From assembly GCA_022826705.1 (NCBI GenBank), contig JAJDUJ010000011.1, forward strand, positions 124,001-188,000: a DNA stretch of 64,000 nucleotides. Direction: 5' to 3'. The first letter of the stretch is position 1; each line of letters opens with the position of its first letter. The notes under the pieces are model-generated. The model was not told where the DNA came from. It worked only from the letters and a program-made list of their open reading frames with translations, and searched no databases. This stretch comes from Acidimicrobiia bacterium (GTDB lineage: Bacteria; Actinomycetota; Acidimicrobiia; Acidimicrobiales; Bin134). Position numbers and translations under genes: made by a program. Shown here piece by piece: positions 1 through 8,837 of this stretch.

Positions 1-861
1 CCCCAAGTGGACTTAGTGCAACAGATCAACGGAATAGGCGGAGTGGAATCCTCCATCACCTTCGGCCCCACCTGGGAGCACATCACGTTCAACACTGCCA
101 CCGTTCCTGTGGAGGCGCGCCAGGCCATCGCATTGGCGCTTGATCGAGAGCTGATCGTGACCGCGCTCATGCGGCCGTTCTCGGAGTCGGCCCAACCACT
201 GGGCAACCGGATCTACATGAACGGCCAGGCCCAGTATCAAGACAACACTCCCGCTGAGTTCCAACAGCGAGACGTGGCCGCGGCCCGCGCCGTGCTGGAA
301 GCCGCCGGCTGGGAGCTCGATGGCGACGTATACGCCAAAGACGGTCGGCAGCTGAGCCTGCGTATTCGCACCACCGGCGGCAATGACCGCCGAGAGCAGT
401 TCCAAGAACTGGTGCAGAACCAGCTGGCTGAGGCCGGAATCAGAATCACCATCGACAACCTGCCCGGCGGGGAGATCTTCGGCCCGGTGTTCGGCTCAAC
501 CAACGACCCTCCCGGCCCGCCCGGCGACTTCGATCTGGTGATCTTCGCCTGGGTGGGCGGACCGCTGCCGGCCACATCGGCCCTTCAGGTGTTCGGCACC
601 GGCAGCGACAGCAACCCCGGCGCCTACGTCGACGACCGGGTCAACGAGCTGCTGGTGGAGGCCACCTTCACCCTCGACGCCGACCGCCAAGCCGACCTGC
701 TCAATCAGGCCGACGCCCTCATGTGGGAAACCCTCCCCAACACGCCCGTGTACCAGCTCCCCTTCTTCTTGGCCTGGAACGACAACCTCCAAAACATCCA
801 AGACAACCCCACCTTGGAAAGCTTCACCTGGAATCTGGAGGAGTGGGCGCTCGCTAACTAG
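1..861 (+). CDS. ABC transporter substrate-binding protein, family 5 (C-terminal part)
   Basis: This is the C-terminal half of an extracellular solute-binding protein of the oligopeptide/dipeptide (SBP_bac_5) type. The frame is open to the left window edge, so the true start, signal peptide and N-terminal lobe are not seen. Visible family features are the run AIALALDRELIV, a VLEAAGWELDGD segment, and a C-terminal stretch about returning to the docking lobe (NQADALMWETLPNTPVYQL). It would capture a peptide or similar ligand outside the membrane and hand it to the two permeases directly downstream. It heads a five-gene operon; the next gene starts 11 nt later. Substrate specificity cannot be read from the sequence. 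Confidence 0.9.
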   Translation, partial: PQVDLVQQINGIGGVESSITFGPTWEHITFNTATVPVEARQAIALALDRELIVTALMRPFSESAQPLGNRIYMNGQAQYQDNTPAEFQQRDVAAARAVLEAAGWELDGDVYAKDGRQLSLRIRTTGGNDRREQFQELVQNQLAEAGIRITIDNLPGGEIFGPVFGSTNDPPGPPGDFDLVIFAWVGGPLPATSALQVFGTGSDSNPGAYVDDRVNELLVEATFTLDADRQADLLNQADALMWETLPNTPVYQLPFFLAWNDNLQNIQDNPTLESFTWNLEEWALAN

Positions 862-872
862 CTTTCCTACTG

Positions 873-1856
873 GTGCTCGGGTACGCGACACGCAAGCTGC
901 TCATATCCGTCGTCGTCCTATTCTTCGCCACCCTGGTGGCCTTCTTGCTGGTGGCCACCGTCGATCCCATCGCCGAACAGCGGGTTTTTCTGCTGTCGCA
1001 ACCCGGCGGAGCCGAGCAAGTCCAACGGCTGGAAGCCAGCCTGGGCCTCGACAAGCCCCTTATCGAGCGCTATGGAAGCTGGCTGGGCGACATGTTCACC
1101 GGGGACATGGGCACGTCCACCGACAACGGGCGGGCGGTCACCACCCTCCTGGGCGAGGCCATCCCGGTCACCCTGCGATTGGTGATCGCCGCCACCGTCA
1201 TCTCGGTGATCCTGGGCGTGGCGGTAGGGGTGGTGAGCGCGATGCGCCAGTACGGGAAGTTCGACAACATCTCCACCTTTTTCGCCTTCCTGTTCTTCGC
1301 CATGCCCGTGTTCTGGCTCGGAGCGTTGCTCAAAGACTTGGGCATCCGGTTCAACGACTGGTGGGGACGCCGGATCTTCTTCACCATCGGCGAGCAGTCG
1401 CCCCGGCTTGATGCCGACTTCTGGGGGACATGGGCCGACCGGGCCGGCCACATCATTCTTCCCGCCCTCACCCTGATCGCGATCCAACTGGCCGCCACCA
1501 GCCGGTTCCAGCGCTCGGCCATGCTCGATGTGCTGGAGAGCGACTACATCCGAACCGCCCGAGCCAAAGGGGTGCCCAGGCGCCGGGTCATCACCCACCA
1601 CGCCCTTCGCAACGCCCTGCTTCCGGTGGTGAGCTACACCGGGCTCACGTTCGGAACGCTGATCGGCGGCACGGTGGTCACCGAGGTGGTGTTCAACTGG
1701 AAGGGCATGGGCCGGCTGTTCCTGGAGTCCCTGCTCAACGGCGATGTGGCCGTGACCCAGGGATGGCTGTTGGCGGTGGGCATCTCGGTGATCATCGTCA
1801 ATCTGCTCACCGATCTGACCTACGGCTTCCTGGACCCGAGGGTGCGAGATGGCTGA
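873..1856 (+). CDS. ABC transporter permease, DppB/OppB type
   Basis: This 327-residue integral membrane protein is the first permease of a peptide-type ABC importer. It has an N-terminal membrane segment (about residues 8-28), then a periplasmic-side loop, then five further hydrophobic segments. The EAA motif that contacts the ATPases is visible as YIRTARAKGVPRRRVITHHA near residues 228-247. The start is GTG at 873, 11 nt after the binding-protein stop, with no strong ribosome binding site, which suggests translational coupling. Its stop overlaps the next permease by 8 nt. It forms a heterodimer with the following gene product; the substrate is probably an oligopeptide but this is inference. 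Confidence 0.92.
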   Translation: MLGYATRKLLISVVVLFFATLVAFLLVATVDPIAEQRVFLLSQPGGAEQVQRLEASLGLDKPLIERYGSWLGDMFTGDMGTSTDNGRAVTTLLGEAIPVTLRLVIAATVISVILGVAVGVVSAMRQYGKFDNISTFFAFLFFAMPVFWLGALLKDLGIRFNDWWGRRIFFTIGEQSPRLDADFWGTWADRAGHIILPALTLIAIQLAATSRFQRSAMLDVLESDYIRTARAKGVPRRRVITHHALRNALLPVVSYTGLTFGTLIGGTVVTEVVFNWKGMGRLFLESLLNGDVAVTQGWLLAVGISVIIVNLLTDLTYGFLDPRVRDG

Positions 1857-2757
1857 CATCCCGGCCAACGTGTTCGCCGACACCCCAGCCGAGACAGAGG
1901 TCCGGTCGCAGTGGCGGCTGGTGCTTCGCCGCTTCCTCGCCCACCGATTGGCAGTAGCGGCGGGCGTCGTGCTGGTGGTGGCCTACTTGTTCAGCTATCT
2001 GGCCGAGCCGCTCACCGGCTGGGGCTACAAAGACCTGTCCCCCGATCTGTCGCAGGGGCCGTCGGGGGACCACTGGTTCGGCACCGACACCATCGGCCAC
2101 GACATGTTCGCCCAGTCGATGCGGGGACTGCGGGTGTCGGTCCACGTCAGCCTGGTGGTGGCCGGTATCGCCACCGTGCTGGGGTCGGTTCTGGGCGCGG
2201 TGCAGGGCTGGTTCCGAGGACGAGTAGACGGCGCTTTGGGGCTCTTGGTGGACTTCTTGCTGATTCTTCCCCTGCTGCCGGTGCTGATGGTTCTGGGCAC
2301 CCGCACTCGGGCCAGCGGGGGCAGCTCGCTCATGTTCGTGGCGGTGGTGATCGGCCTGTTCCTTTGGGCGCCGCTGGCTCGGGTGGTGCGGGGCGAGGTG
2401 TTCTCCATCCGGGAAAAGGAGTACATCGAGGCGGCCGAGGCCCTGGGCGCCTCGAACACCCGCATCATCTTCCGCCACCTCATCCCCAACGCCATGAGCT
2501 CGATCATCGTGTACGCCACCCTCACAGTGGCAACCGCCATCCTGCTGGAGACCGCGCTGGCCTTTCTGGGTTTCGGCATCCAGCCCCCCGAGGTGTCGCT
2601 GGGATCGCTGGTGGACGAAGGGCGCGACGCCGCCCGCACCCGGTGGTGGCTGTTCTACCTGCCGGGGGCGGTGCTGGTGCTGCTGGTGCTGTGTGTGAAC
2701 TTCGTGGGTGACGGCCTACGCGATGCCCTCGATCCCCGCCGGGAGCAGCGGCGATGA
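1849..2757 (+). CDS. ABC transporter permease, DppC/OppC type
   Basis: This 302-residue protein is the second permease of the importer. It has the DppC layout: a cytoplasmic N-terminus, a first membrane segment at about residues 35-55, a short extracytoplasmic loop with the family motif HWFGTDTIGHDMF, then the transport domain. The EAA loop reads KEYIEAAEALGASNTRIIFRH, shown here in part as EAAEALGASNTRIIF. The ATG start overlaps the end of the upstream permease by 8 nt, and the stop overlaps the next gene as ATGA. Length and motifs fit the family well. It pairs with the upstream permease in the membrane. Confidence 0.92.
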   Translation: MADIPANVFADTPAETEVRSQWRLVLRRFLAHRLAVAAGVVLVVAYLFSYLAEPLTGWGYKDLSPDLSQGPSGDHWFGTDTIGHDMFAQSMRGLRVSVHVSLVVAGIATVLGSVLGAVQGWFRGRVDGALGLLVDFLLILPLLPVLMVLGTRTRASGGSSLMFVAVVIGLFLWAPLARVVRGEVFSIREKEYIEAAEALGASNTRIIFRHLIPNAMSSIIVYATLTVATAILLETALAFLGFGIQPPEVSLGSLVDEGRDAARTRWWLFYLPGAVLVLLVLCVNFVGDGLRDALDPRREQRR

Positions 2758-3785
2758 CCAGCCCGGCCAATCCCCGAGCCGAGGTCCCGGTGCTGTCGTT
2801 GCAGGACTTGGAAGTGGTGTTTCCCACCCCCGACGGCGACGTGCAGGCGGTGCGGGGGGTGAGCTGGGACATCTACGAGGGCGAGGTGCTGGCCATCGCC
2901 GGCGAATCCGGCTCGGGGAAATCGGTCAGCGTGATGGCCGCCCTGGGCCTGCTGCCGAGCACCGCCCGAGTAAGCGGCACTATTGCCTATCGGGGCCAAG
3001 ACGTGACGGCCATGACCGACAAAGAACTAGAAAAACTGCGGGGATCGGCCATCTCCATGGTTTTCCAAGACCCGATGACCTCGCTGAACCCGGTGATGAC
3101 CGTCGGAGCCCAGATTGCCGAAGGGGTCCGCGTCCACCAGCGGACGAAGACGGCCATCGCCCGGTCTAAGGCAGTCGAGCTGCTCGACTTGGTGGGCATC
3201 CCCAATGCCCCCCAGCGGGTGGACTCCTACCCCCACGAGCTGTCGGGCGGGATGCGCCAGCGGGCCATGATCGCCATGGCCATCGTCAACGACCCCGATC
3301 TTCTCATCGCCGACGAGCCCACCACTGCCCTCGACGTCACCATTCAGGCCCAGGTGTTGGATGTTCTGGAGCGGGCCCGGGAGGCCGCTGGCTCAGCTCT
3401 GGTGGTGATCACGCACGACCTCGGCGTGGTAGCCCGCACCGCCCACCGGCTGCTGGTGATGTACGCCGGTCGGATAGCCGAGACCGGAATGGCCGACAAC
3501 GTGTTCGAACGCCCCGCCCACCCCTACACCGCCGGCCTTCTCGGCGCCATCCCCCGCCTCGACGCCCCCAAGGGCACCCGCCTGATGCCCATCGACGGCA
3601 CCCCGCCATCCATGCTGGCCCCACCCCCCGGATGCGCCTTCGCCCCCCGCTGCCCCCGAGCCACCGATATCTGCTCTCAAGAGACCCCCGAGCTACGCCC
3701 TATAGGCACCCAGCTCACCGCCTGCCACCACGCCGAAGACCAATACAACTCAAAAAATAAAGAGGATCGAGATGCCCAACGGTAG
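2754..3785 (+). CDS. Oligopeptide/dipeptide ABC transporter ATPase, DppD/OppD type
   Basis: This 343-residue ATPase drives the importer. Walker A is GESGSGKS (about residues 49-56), the ABC signature is [15 protein letters not shown], and Walker B is [12 protein letters not shown]. The C-terminus carries the OppD/OppF cysteine cluster ([14 protein letters not shown]...C), which in some relatives binds an iron-sulfur cluster. The final ~15 residues (after ACHHAED) are polar and encoded by unusually A-rich DNA, unlike the rest of the gene. The start overlaps the upstream permease as ATGA, and the 3' end overlaps the next ATPase gene by 14 nt. That odd tail adjoins the nested palindrome described separately. 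Confidence 0.93.
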   Translation: MTSPANPRAEVPVLSLQDLEVVFPTPDGDVQAVRGVSWDIYEGEVLAIAGESGSGKSVSVMAALGLLPSTARVSGTIAYRGQDVTAMTDKELEKLRGSAISMVFQDPMTSLNPVMTVGAQIAEGVRVHQRTKTAIARSKAVELLDLVGIPNAPQRVDSYPHELSGGMRQRAMIAMAIVNDPDLLIADEPTTALDVTIQAQVLDVLERAREAAGSALVVITHDLGVVARTAHRLLVMYAGRIAETGMADNVFERPAHPYTAGLLGAIPRLDAPKGTRLMPIDGTPPSMLAPPPGCAFAPRCPRATDICSQETPELRPIGTQLTACHHAEDQYNSKNKEDRDAQR

Positions 3786-4875
3786 GCAGGTCGGTGGGTG
3801 GCGCCGGTGGCGGACCTGGCCGCACCGACGGCCAGGCCGGCCTCCGGTGACAGGACCCGCCGACCTGCCGGGGGATGGTAAACCCCTGGTCGAAGTCACC
3901 GACCTAGTCAAAACCTTCCCCATCAAGTCAAAAGGCATAGTCCGCCGCACCGTGGGCACCGTCCAAGCAGTCAGCGGCGCATCCCTACACATCAACCAAG
4001 GCGAAACCCTAGGCCTGGTAGGAGAATCAGGGTCCGGCAAATCCACCATCGCCCGCTGCATTCTCCGCCTCATCCAGCCCACCTCGGGCTCAGTGCGAGT
4101 CAAAGGCCAAGAGCTGGCCGACCTGAGCCGCCGCCAGCTTCAGGCCTTGCGCCAAAACATGCAGATCGTGTTCCAAGACCCGATGGCCTCCCTCGACCCC
4201 CGCATGACGGTCTCGTCCATCATCTCCGAGCCCCTGCGAATCCACCGAGCCAACGAGGACATCCAGGCCCGGGTGAGAGAACTACTGGAGCTGGTTGGGC
4301 TGAACCCCGAGCACGGCAATCGCTACCCTCACGAGTTCTCCGGCGGCCAGCGCCAGCGCATCGGAATCGCCCGAGCCCTCGCCCTCGAACCCGAGCTGAT
4401 CATCCTGGACGAGCCGGTGTCAGCCCTCGACGTGAGCATTCAGGCCGGCGTGCTCAACCTGCTGGAAGATCTCCAGTGCCAACTGGGGCTCACCTACCTG
4501 TTCGTGGCCCACGATCTGTCGGTGGTCCGCCACATCTCCGACCGGGTGGCAGTGATGTATCTGGGACGGATCGTGGAGACGGGTACCGGGCCGGAAGTGT
4601 ACGAAACCCCGGCCCATCCCTACACCCAGGCCTTGCTGTCCGCAGTGCCCATTCCCGACCCCAAGCTCGAGAAGAGGCGGCGACGCATCGTGCTTGAAGG
4701 GGATGCGCCCAACCCCGCCGCGCCCCCTTCGGGATGCCGCTTTCGGACCCGATGCTGGAAGGCGCAGTCGATATGCGCCGAGTACGACCCGGAGTTGCTC
4801 GATCTGGGCATCGGACATCCAGTGGCCTGCCACTTCCCCACCCCCGACGACCTGATGGGGTCAGACCAGGGATAG
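3772..4875 (+). CDS. Oligopeptide/dipeptide ABC transporter ATPase, DppF/OppF type, with unusual N-terminal extension
   Basis: This 367-residue protein is the second ATPase of the importer. Walker A is GESGSGKST, the signature is [15 protein letters not shown], Walker B is [11 protein letters not shown], and the C-terminal OppF cysteines are present ([14 protein letters not shown]). The ATG start at 3772 is supported by AGAGGA a few bases upstream. Residues about 5-33 are a basic, Trp/Arg/Pro-rich extension not expected in the family, encoded by a large imperfect palindrome at 3785-3869. An alternative GTG start at 3847 would skip most of it. The canonical domain begins near [12 protein letters not shown]. 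The five genes from the left edge to here form one operon. Confidence 0.9.
   Translation: MPNGRQVGGWRRWRTWPHRRPGRPPVTGPADLPGDGKPLVEVTDLVKTFPIKSKGIVRRTVGTVQAVSGASLHINQGETLGLVGESGSGKSTIARCILRLIQPTSGSVRVKGQELADLSRRQLQALRQNMQIVFQDPMASLDPRMTVSSIISEPLRIHRANEDIQARVRELLELVGLNPEHGNRYPHEFSGGQRQRIGIARALALEPELIILDEPVSALDVSIQAGVLNLLEDLQCQLGLTYLFVAHDLSVVRHISDRVAVMYLGRIVETGTGPEVYETPAHPYTQALLSAVPIPDPKLEKRRRRIVLEGDAPNPAAPPSGCRFRTRCWKAQSICAEYDPELLDLGIGHPVACHFPTPDDLMGSDQG
3785..3869. repeat. Nested palindromic element inside the 5' end of the dppF-like gene
   Basis: Outer arms are 3785-3799 (GGCAGGTCGGTGGGT) and 3855-3869 (ACCCGCCGACCTGCC); they pair over 15 bp with one T/G mismatch that would be a wobble in RNA. 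Inside sits a second perfect hairpin, 3815-3821 (CCTGGCC) with 3830-3836 (GGCCAGG). The element is read in frame as part of the ATPase N-terminus. An A-rich patch (about 3745-3775) borders its left side, suggesting inserted DNA. A mobile REP-like or in-frame palindromic element is one explanation; an RNA structure that tunes expression of the second ATPase is another. No second copy was noticed in this window. Confidence 0.6.
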
Positions 4876-4886
4876 GGTTTCGCCCA

Positions 4887-5792
4887 GTGTCCGACATCGT
4901 GATCTCCGCTCGAGGAGTGCAAAAGAGCTACGGGTCGAACCACGTGCTCCAGGGGCTGGATTGTGAAGTGGGTCGGGGGATCACCGGACTGCTGGGTCCC
5001 AACGGCGCGGGCAAGAGCACGTTCATGGGGTTGGTGTTGGGACTGCGCCCCCGCCAGGGCGGCACGCTCAATGTGCTGGGAGTCGACCCCGACCAGAGCG
5101 GGCCTGAACTGCGAGCCCGACTGGGCTATGCCCCTGAGCACCACGATCTGCCCGACGATGTGCAGGCCGCCGACTTGGTGCGCCACATTGCCCAACTCCA
5201 CGGGCTGCCCCGACGGGCGGCCACCGAGAGGGCCAGCGACGCCCTCTGGCAGGTGGGGCTGGGCGAGGAGCGGTTCCGCCCTATCGGCACCATGTCCACC
5301 GGTCAGCGCCAGCGGGTGAAGATGGCCCAGGCCATCGCCCATGATCCCGACCTTCTTCTACTGGACGAGCCCACCGACGGCCTCGATCCAGTGCAGCGCG
5401 ACGACATGCTGGCCCTCATTCGTCGAGTGGGCAGCGAGTTCGGCATCGACATCCTGTTGTCGTCGCACCTGCTGGAGGAAGTGGAGCGGGTGTGCGACTC
5501 GGTTGTCATCCTGGCCAACGGCGTGGTCGGCCACAGCGGCACCCTTGACGGCCTGGGGTCGGCCACATCAGGGGTGAAGGTGGAGTTGGACTCCGATCCC
5601 CAGCCGCTGGCCACTGCACTGGCGGCCCGAGGCGCGCAAGCAACCATCGACGGGCACATCCTCACCGTGACTGGTGTCGACGAGATCGGCGATCTGGTTC
5701 GGGACCTTGTGGCCGATCTGGGCTTGGGCCTGCGCCGTCTGGAGCCTCGCCGGACCACCCTGGAAGACGTGTTTATCGAGGCCTCCCGATGA
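4887..5792 (+). CDS. ABC transporter ATP-binding protein (ABC-2 export type, first pair)
   Basis: This 301-residue ATPase has Walker A GPNGAGKST (about residues 37-45), signature MSTGQRQRVKMAQAI and Walker B LLLLDEPTDGLD, followed by the C-terminal domain usual for CcmA/NatA-like exporters. I chose the GTG at 4887 (protein beginning VSDIVISARG), 11 nt after the preceding stop, because the longer open frame runs through the upstream gene. The stop overlaps the following permease as ATGA, so the two are translationally coupled. It most likely energises an ABC-2 type exporter or a membrane-remodelling complex; the cargo is unknown. Confidence 0.88.
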   Translation: MSDIVISARGVQKSYGSNHVLQGLDCEVGRGITGLLGPNGAGKSTFMGLVLGLRPRQGGTLNVLGVDPDQSGPELRARLGYAPEHHDLPDDVQAADLVRHIAQLHGLPRRAATERASDALWQVGLGEERFRPIGTMSTGQRQRVKMAQAIAHDPDLLLLDEPTDGLDPVQRDDMLALIRRVGSEFGIDILLSSHLLEEVERVCDSVVILANGVVGHSGTLDGLGSATSGVKVELDSDPQPLATALAARGAQATIDGHILTVTGVDEIGDLVRDLVADLGLGLRRLEPRRTTLEDVFIEASR

Positions 5793-6661
5793 CCGAGGCC
5801 CGCATCCACGATCGGGGTTACTTGGCCTACGACGGTCCCCGTCATGGGCCAGGGCGCGCCATGGTGGTCTTGAGCTATCACACCGCGCAGCGGGTACTGG
5901 GCCTGAAGCGGTCCAACTGGCAGAAGGTCATGCCGGCAATAGCCCTGCTGGTTGCCTTCGTGCCGGCCATCGTGTTCATCGGCCTTGCAGCCCTGCTTCC
6001 CGCTAGCAGCGACTTCGAACTAGGGGATCCGGCCGGATACTACGTGCCCATCTCCTTCGTGCTGTTCTTGTTCACCTCCTTTGTGACCCCCGAGGCCCTC
6101 TGCACCGACCGCCGCAGCGGCATGCTGGGGCTATATCTGGCCTCTCCCTTGAACCGGGACACCTACCTGGCCTCCAAGTTCGTTGCCGTGATCGCCGTGC
6201 TGGGCGTCATGACGATCGGGCCAACGCTGCTGATGCTGATCGCCTTCACTCTGGATGGCAGTGGCCCCGACGGTGCTATCGACTGGTTGATCGAATTCGG
6301 CCGGGTGCTGGCCTCAGGCCTGGCCATGGCTGCCTTCTGGGGATCGCTGGCGCTGGCCATTTCCAGTCTCTCCCCTCGCCGCACACTGGCCAGCGTGGCG
6401 ATCTTCGTCAGCCTGCTGGTATCTGCCGCAGTAGGCGATGGACTGGCCCAAGGCGCCGAGTTGGGCGACTCATTCGCCTTGCTGAACATGGTCGCCCTGC
6501 CCATCGAGACCGTCTACCGCATCTACGGGGAGGTCAATCCCGACGGACCCCCCATCAGACATGTAGAAACGCTGCCGATTCTCTTCACCTTCCTCGGGCT
6601 CATCGTCGTATTCGGGTGGTTCGCCCGTTGGCGTTACCAGCGAATCGAGGTCACCGGATGA
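5789..6661 (+). CDS. ABC-2 type transporter permease (first pair)
   Basis: This 290-residue protein has about six hydrophobic segments separated by short polar loops, with a cytoplasmic N-terminus of about 45 residues. The motif TDRRSGMLGLYLASPLNRDTYLASKF matches the ABC-2 permease pattern in which a RRSGTL-like loop precedes a membrane helix; I quote only part here as RRSGMLGLYLASPL. It is flanked on both sides by ABC ATPases with 4-nt overlaps, so it should be the membrane partner of one or both. The final residues are basic (RWRYQRIEVTG), consistent with a cytoplasmic end. Substrate not identifiable. Confidence 0.82.
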   Translation: MTEARIHDRGYLAYDGPRHGPGRAMVVLSYHTAQRVLGLKRSNWQKVMPAIALLVAFVPAIVFIGLAALLPASSDFELGDPAGYYVPISFVLFLFTSFVTPEALCTDRRSGMLGLYLASPLNRDTYLASKFVAVIAVLGVMTIGPTLLMLIAFTLDGSGPDGAIDWLIEFGRVLASGLAMAAFWGSLALAISSLSPRRTLASVAIFVSLLVSAAVGDGLAQGAELGDSFALLNMVALPIETVYRIYGEVNPDGPPIRHVETLPILFTFLGLIVVFGWFARWRYQRIEVTG

Positions 6662-7593
6662 GCGCGCAAGCGGGACCGCCGCCCATGGTGCAGGCGGCTG
6701 GGGCGTCTAAGTGGTTCGGCGACCTGGTGGCGGTGTCAGATGTGAGCTTCAGCATCGGCGCCGGGGTAACTGCCCTGCTGGGGCCCAACGGCGCCGGGAA
6801 GTCCACCATGCTGCGGATGATGTGCGGCCTGGCCAGGCCCTCCAACGGATCGGTGACCGTGCTGGGCAAGGATCCCCGATCCGATGTATCCGTGCTGGGC
6901 CGCATCGGCATGGCCCCCCAGCAGGAATCGCTGCTCGATCACCTGAGCGGCCGGGAGTTCGTAGAGCTGGCTGCCCAGCTGTATCACCTCCAACGCCCTG
7001 GCGATGCCGCCCGCCAGGCCATTCAGACCGTTGAACTCGATCCTGACGATACTCGCCGGCTTTCCACCTATTCAAAGGGGATGCGCCAGCGCATCAAGCT
7101 GGCCCAGGCCATTGTCCACGATCCCCTGGTGATTGCCCTCGACGAGCCCCTCACCGGGCTCGATCCCCGACAGCGGCGGGAGATGATCGAGCTCTTCCAC
7201 CGGCTGGGGTCGGAGGGCAAGTGCGTGATCGTGTCCAGCCACGTGCTCGACGAGGTGGAGCGATTCGGTTCCCGGGTGCTGGTGATGGCCCAAGGGCGGC
7301 TGGCTGCCGAGGGGGACTTCCGCGAAATCCGCAACCTGATGGACGATCGGCCATTGCGCATCAGCATCCGGACCGATCAGCCCCGGGAGTTGGCCATCGC
7401 CCTGCTAGACCAGGGCGTCATCTCGGGATGCCGCCTGGAGGGCGCCGACCTTGTGGTGGTGGACTCCACGGACCCGGCCGCGTTTCGCCGAGCAGTGGCT
7501 CCGGTGGCCCGTGATCGGAACGTCTCGCTGCGAGAATTGCGACCGCTCGACGACGATTTAGAAAGCGTCTTCCGCTACTTGGTGGGCCAGTGA
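6658..7593 (+). CDS. ABC transporter ATP-binding protein (ABC-2 export type, second pair)
   Basis: This 311-residue ATPase carries Walker A GPNGAGKST, signature YSKGMRQRIKLAQAI (the Gly-Gly of the signature is replaced by Lys-Gly, as in many CcmA-like ATPases) and Walker B VIALDEPLTGLD. I start it at the ATG at 6658, which overlaps the permease stop as ATGA, rather than at the longer upstream GTG. The C-terminal ~90 residues form the extra domain seen in ABC-2 exporters. It sits between two permeases, so this operon encodes two ATPase/permease pairs that may act as one larger complex. The cargo is unknown. Confidence 0.88.
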   Translation: MSAQAGPPPMVQAAGASKWFGDLVAVSDVSFSIGAGVTALLGPNGAGKSTMLRMMCGLARPSNGSVTVLGKDPRSDVSVLGRIGMAPQQESLLDHLSGREFVELAAQLYHLQRPGDAARQAIQTVELDPDDTRRLSTYSKGMRQRIKLAQAIVHDPLVIALDEPLTGLDPRQRREMIELFHRLGSEGKCVIVSSHVLDEVERFGSRVLVMAQGRLAAEGDFREIRNLMDDRPLRISIRTDQPRELAIALLDQGVISGCRLEGADLVVVDSTDPAAFRRAVAPVARDRNVSLRELRPLDDDLESVFRYLVGQ

Positions 7594-7612
7594 CAACGCA
7601 TCGGAGAACACA

Positions 7613-8311
7613 GTGAATCTCGCGGTGTATCGGGTGATCCTCCGCACGCAGCTGAGTCCTGCCCGGCTGCTGGTTTTGGCCGGGCTGAGCGGCGTGGCCA
7701 TTCTGCTGGCCTTTACCGCCAGAGCAGCCGACGACACGGTAGAAGTCGCCACCCAGACCATCGCCAACTTCGGTATCAATATCTTCGCCGCCTTCATCGC
7801 CTTGTCGCTGGGCTCAGCCGCGCTCGGCAATCTGGTTGAAGACCGCACCCTGGTGTATCTGTGGCTACGTCCCGTCAGCCGCCATTCGATCGCCACCGCA
7901 GCCATGGCCGCAGTGTTGACCGTGGTGGCGCCGATCTTGGTGGTGGTCATGACCGTGGCTGCGGTTGTCACCGGGGTCGACGACTTGGTGGCCGCAACTG
8001 CGGTGGCCACCGCGCTGGCGGTGTTCGCCTACTCGGGAATCTTCTTGGCCCTGGGTCTGCGGTTCAAGCGATCCCTGCTTATCGGGCTGGGCTACATCGC
8101 CATCTGGGAGCTGCTGATGTCCCGGCTGGGCGACTGGTTCGCCCGCCTCTCCATTCGCAGCTATCCCATGAGCATCCTGTCCGACGCCACCGACGTGAGC
8201 ATGCGACTGGCCGACCGCTCCACGCTGACGTCGTACATCGTGCCGCTGGCTGTCGGCGTGGCCGGACTCCTCTACACCTCCTGGCGCCTCAACCGCACCG
8301 AGATCGACTAG
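7613..8311 (+). CDS. ABC-2 type transporter permease (second pair)
   Basis: This 232-residue membrane protein has a short cytoplasmic N-terminus with the pattern YRVILRTQLSPARLLVL, then about six hydrophobic segments. The loop after the second segment (LGNLVEDRTLVYLWLRPVSR) matches the conserved ABC-2 permease loop; part is quoted as VEDRTLVYLWLRPVSR. The start is GTG at 7613, 19 nt after the ATPase stop. It ends the four-gene exporter operon and is followed by a short gap and an unrelated cupin. It is smaller than the first permease, so the two permeases are unlikely to be simple duplicates. Confidence 0.82.
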   Translation: MNLAVYRVILRTQLSPARLLVLAGLSGVAILLAFTARAADDTVEVATQTIANFGINIFAAFIALSLGSAALGNLVEDRTLVYLWLRPVSRHSIATAAMAAVLTVVAPILVVVMTVAAVVTGVDDLVAATAVATALAVFAYSGIFLALGLRFKRSLLIGLGYIAIWELLMSRLGDWFARLSIRSYPMSILSDATDVSMRLADRSTLTSYIVPLAVGVAGLLYTSWRLNRTEID

Positions 8312-8352
8312 GGGCTGGGGCAGGTAACGGGGCAGGGGCGTAAGATTCCCCC

Positions 8353-8823
8353 ATGCTTGACATGATGGTTGCCCCCACCGCCCAGCACATCGGGGAAGAC
8401 GACCTCCCCTGGGCCTACGGCGAAGACGGCATCGGCCTCAAGGTGCTCCAAATCAAAGAGAGCGAAGGGTTGTGGGTCATCAAGAACCACTTCCCACCGG
8501 GCTACTCGGTGCAGACCCACAAACACACCGGCCAAGTATTCGCCTACACCAGCGCCGGGGCTTGGGGCTACAAGGAGAGCGACTTTCTGAACCGCGCCGG
8601 GTCGTTCCTCTATGAGCCCGCCGGATCCGTCCACACTCTCTATACCCCCGACGACAACACCGAGACCACTGAGGTGTTTTTCGCCATCTGGGGCGCCAAC
8701 TTGAACATGGACGCCGACGGCAACATCGAGAGCATCACCGACGGCCAGACCGTGCTGATGGGCTATTACTTCATGCTCGAAGCCCAGGGCACTCCCCGGC
8801 CCGACAACATCCTGGTGGAATAG
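8353..8823 (+). CDS. Cupin-domain protein, 2,4'-dihydroxyacetophenone dioxygenase-like
   Basis: This 156-residue protein is a single-domain cupin. The first cupin motif is visible as PPGYSVQTHKHTGQVFAYTS and the second as PAGSVHTL, giving the histidines (HKH and the later H) that usually hold one metal ion. The overall arrangement, including the C-terminal LMGYYFMLE stretch, resembles cupins annotated as dihydroxyacetophenone dioxygenase or ChrR-like anti-sigma cupins. There is no zinc anti-sigma domain, so an enzyme is more likely than a regulator, but the substrate is not known. It is transcribed convergently with the UPF0182 gene. Confidence 0.75.
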   Translation: MLDMMVAPTAQHIGEDDLPWAYGEDGIGLKVLQIKESEGLWVIKNHFPPGYSVQTHKHTGQVFAYTSAGAWGYKESDFLNRAGSFLYEPAGSVHTLYTPDDNTETTEVFFAIWGANLNMDADGNIESITDGQTVLMGYYFMLEAQGTPRPDNILVE

Positions 8824-8837
8824 CCGCTTCTTGGTGC

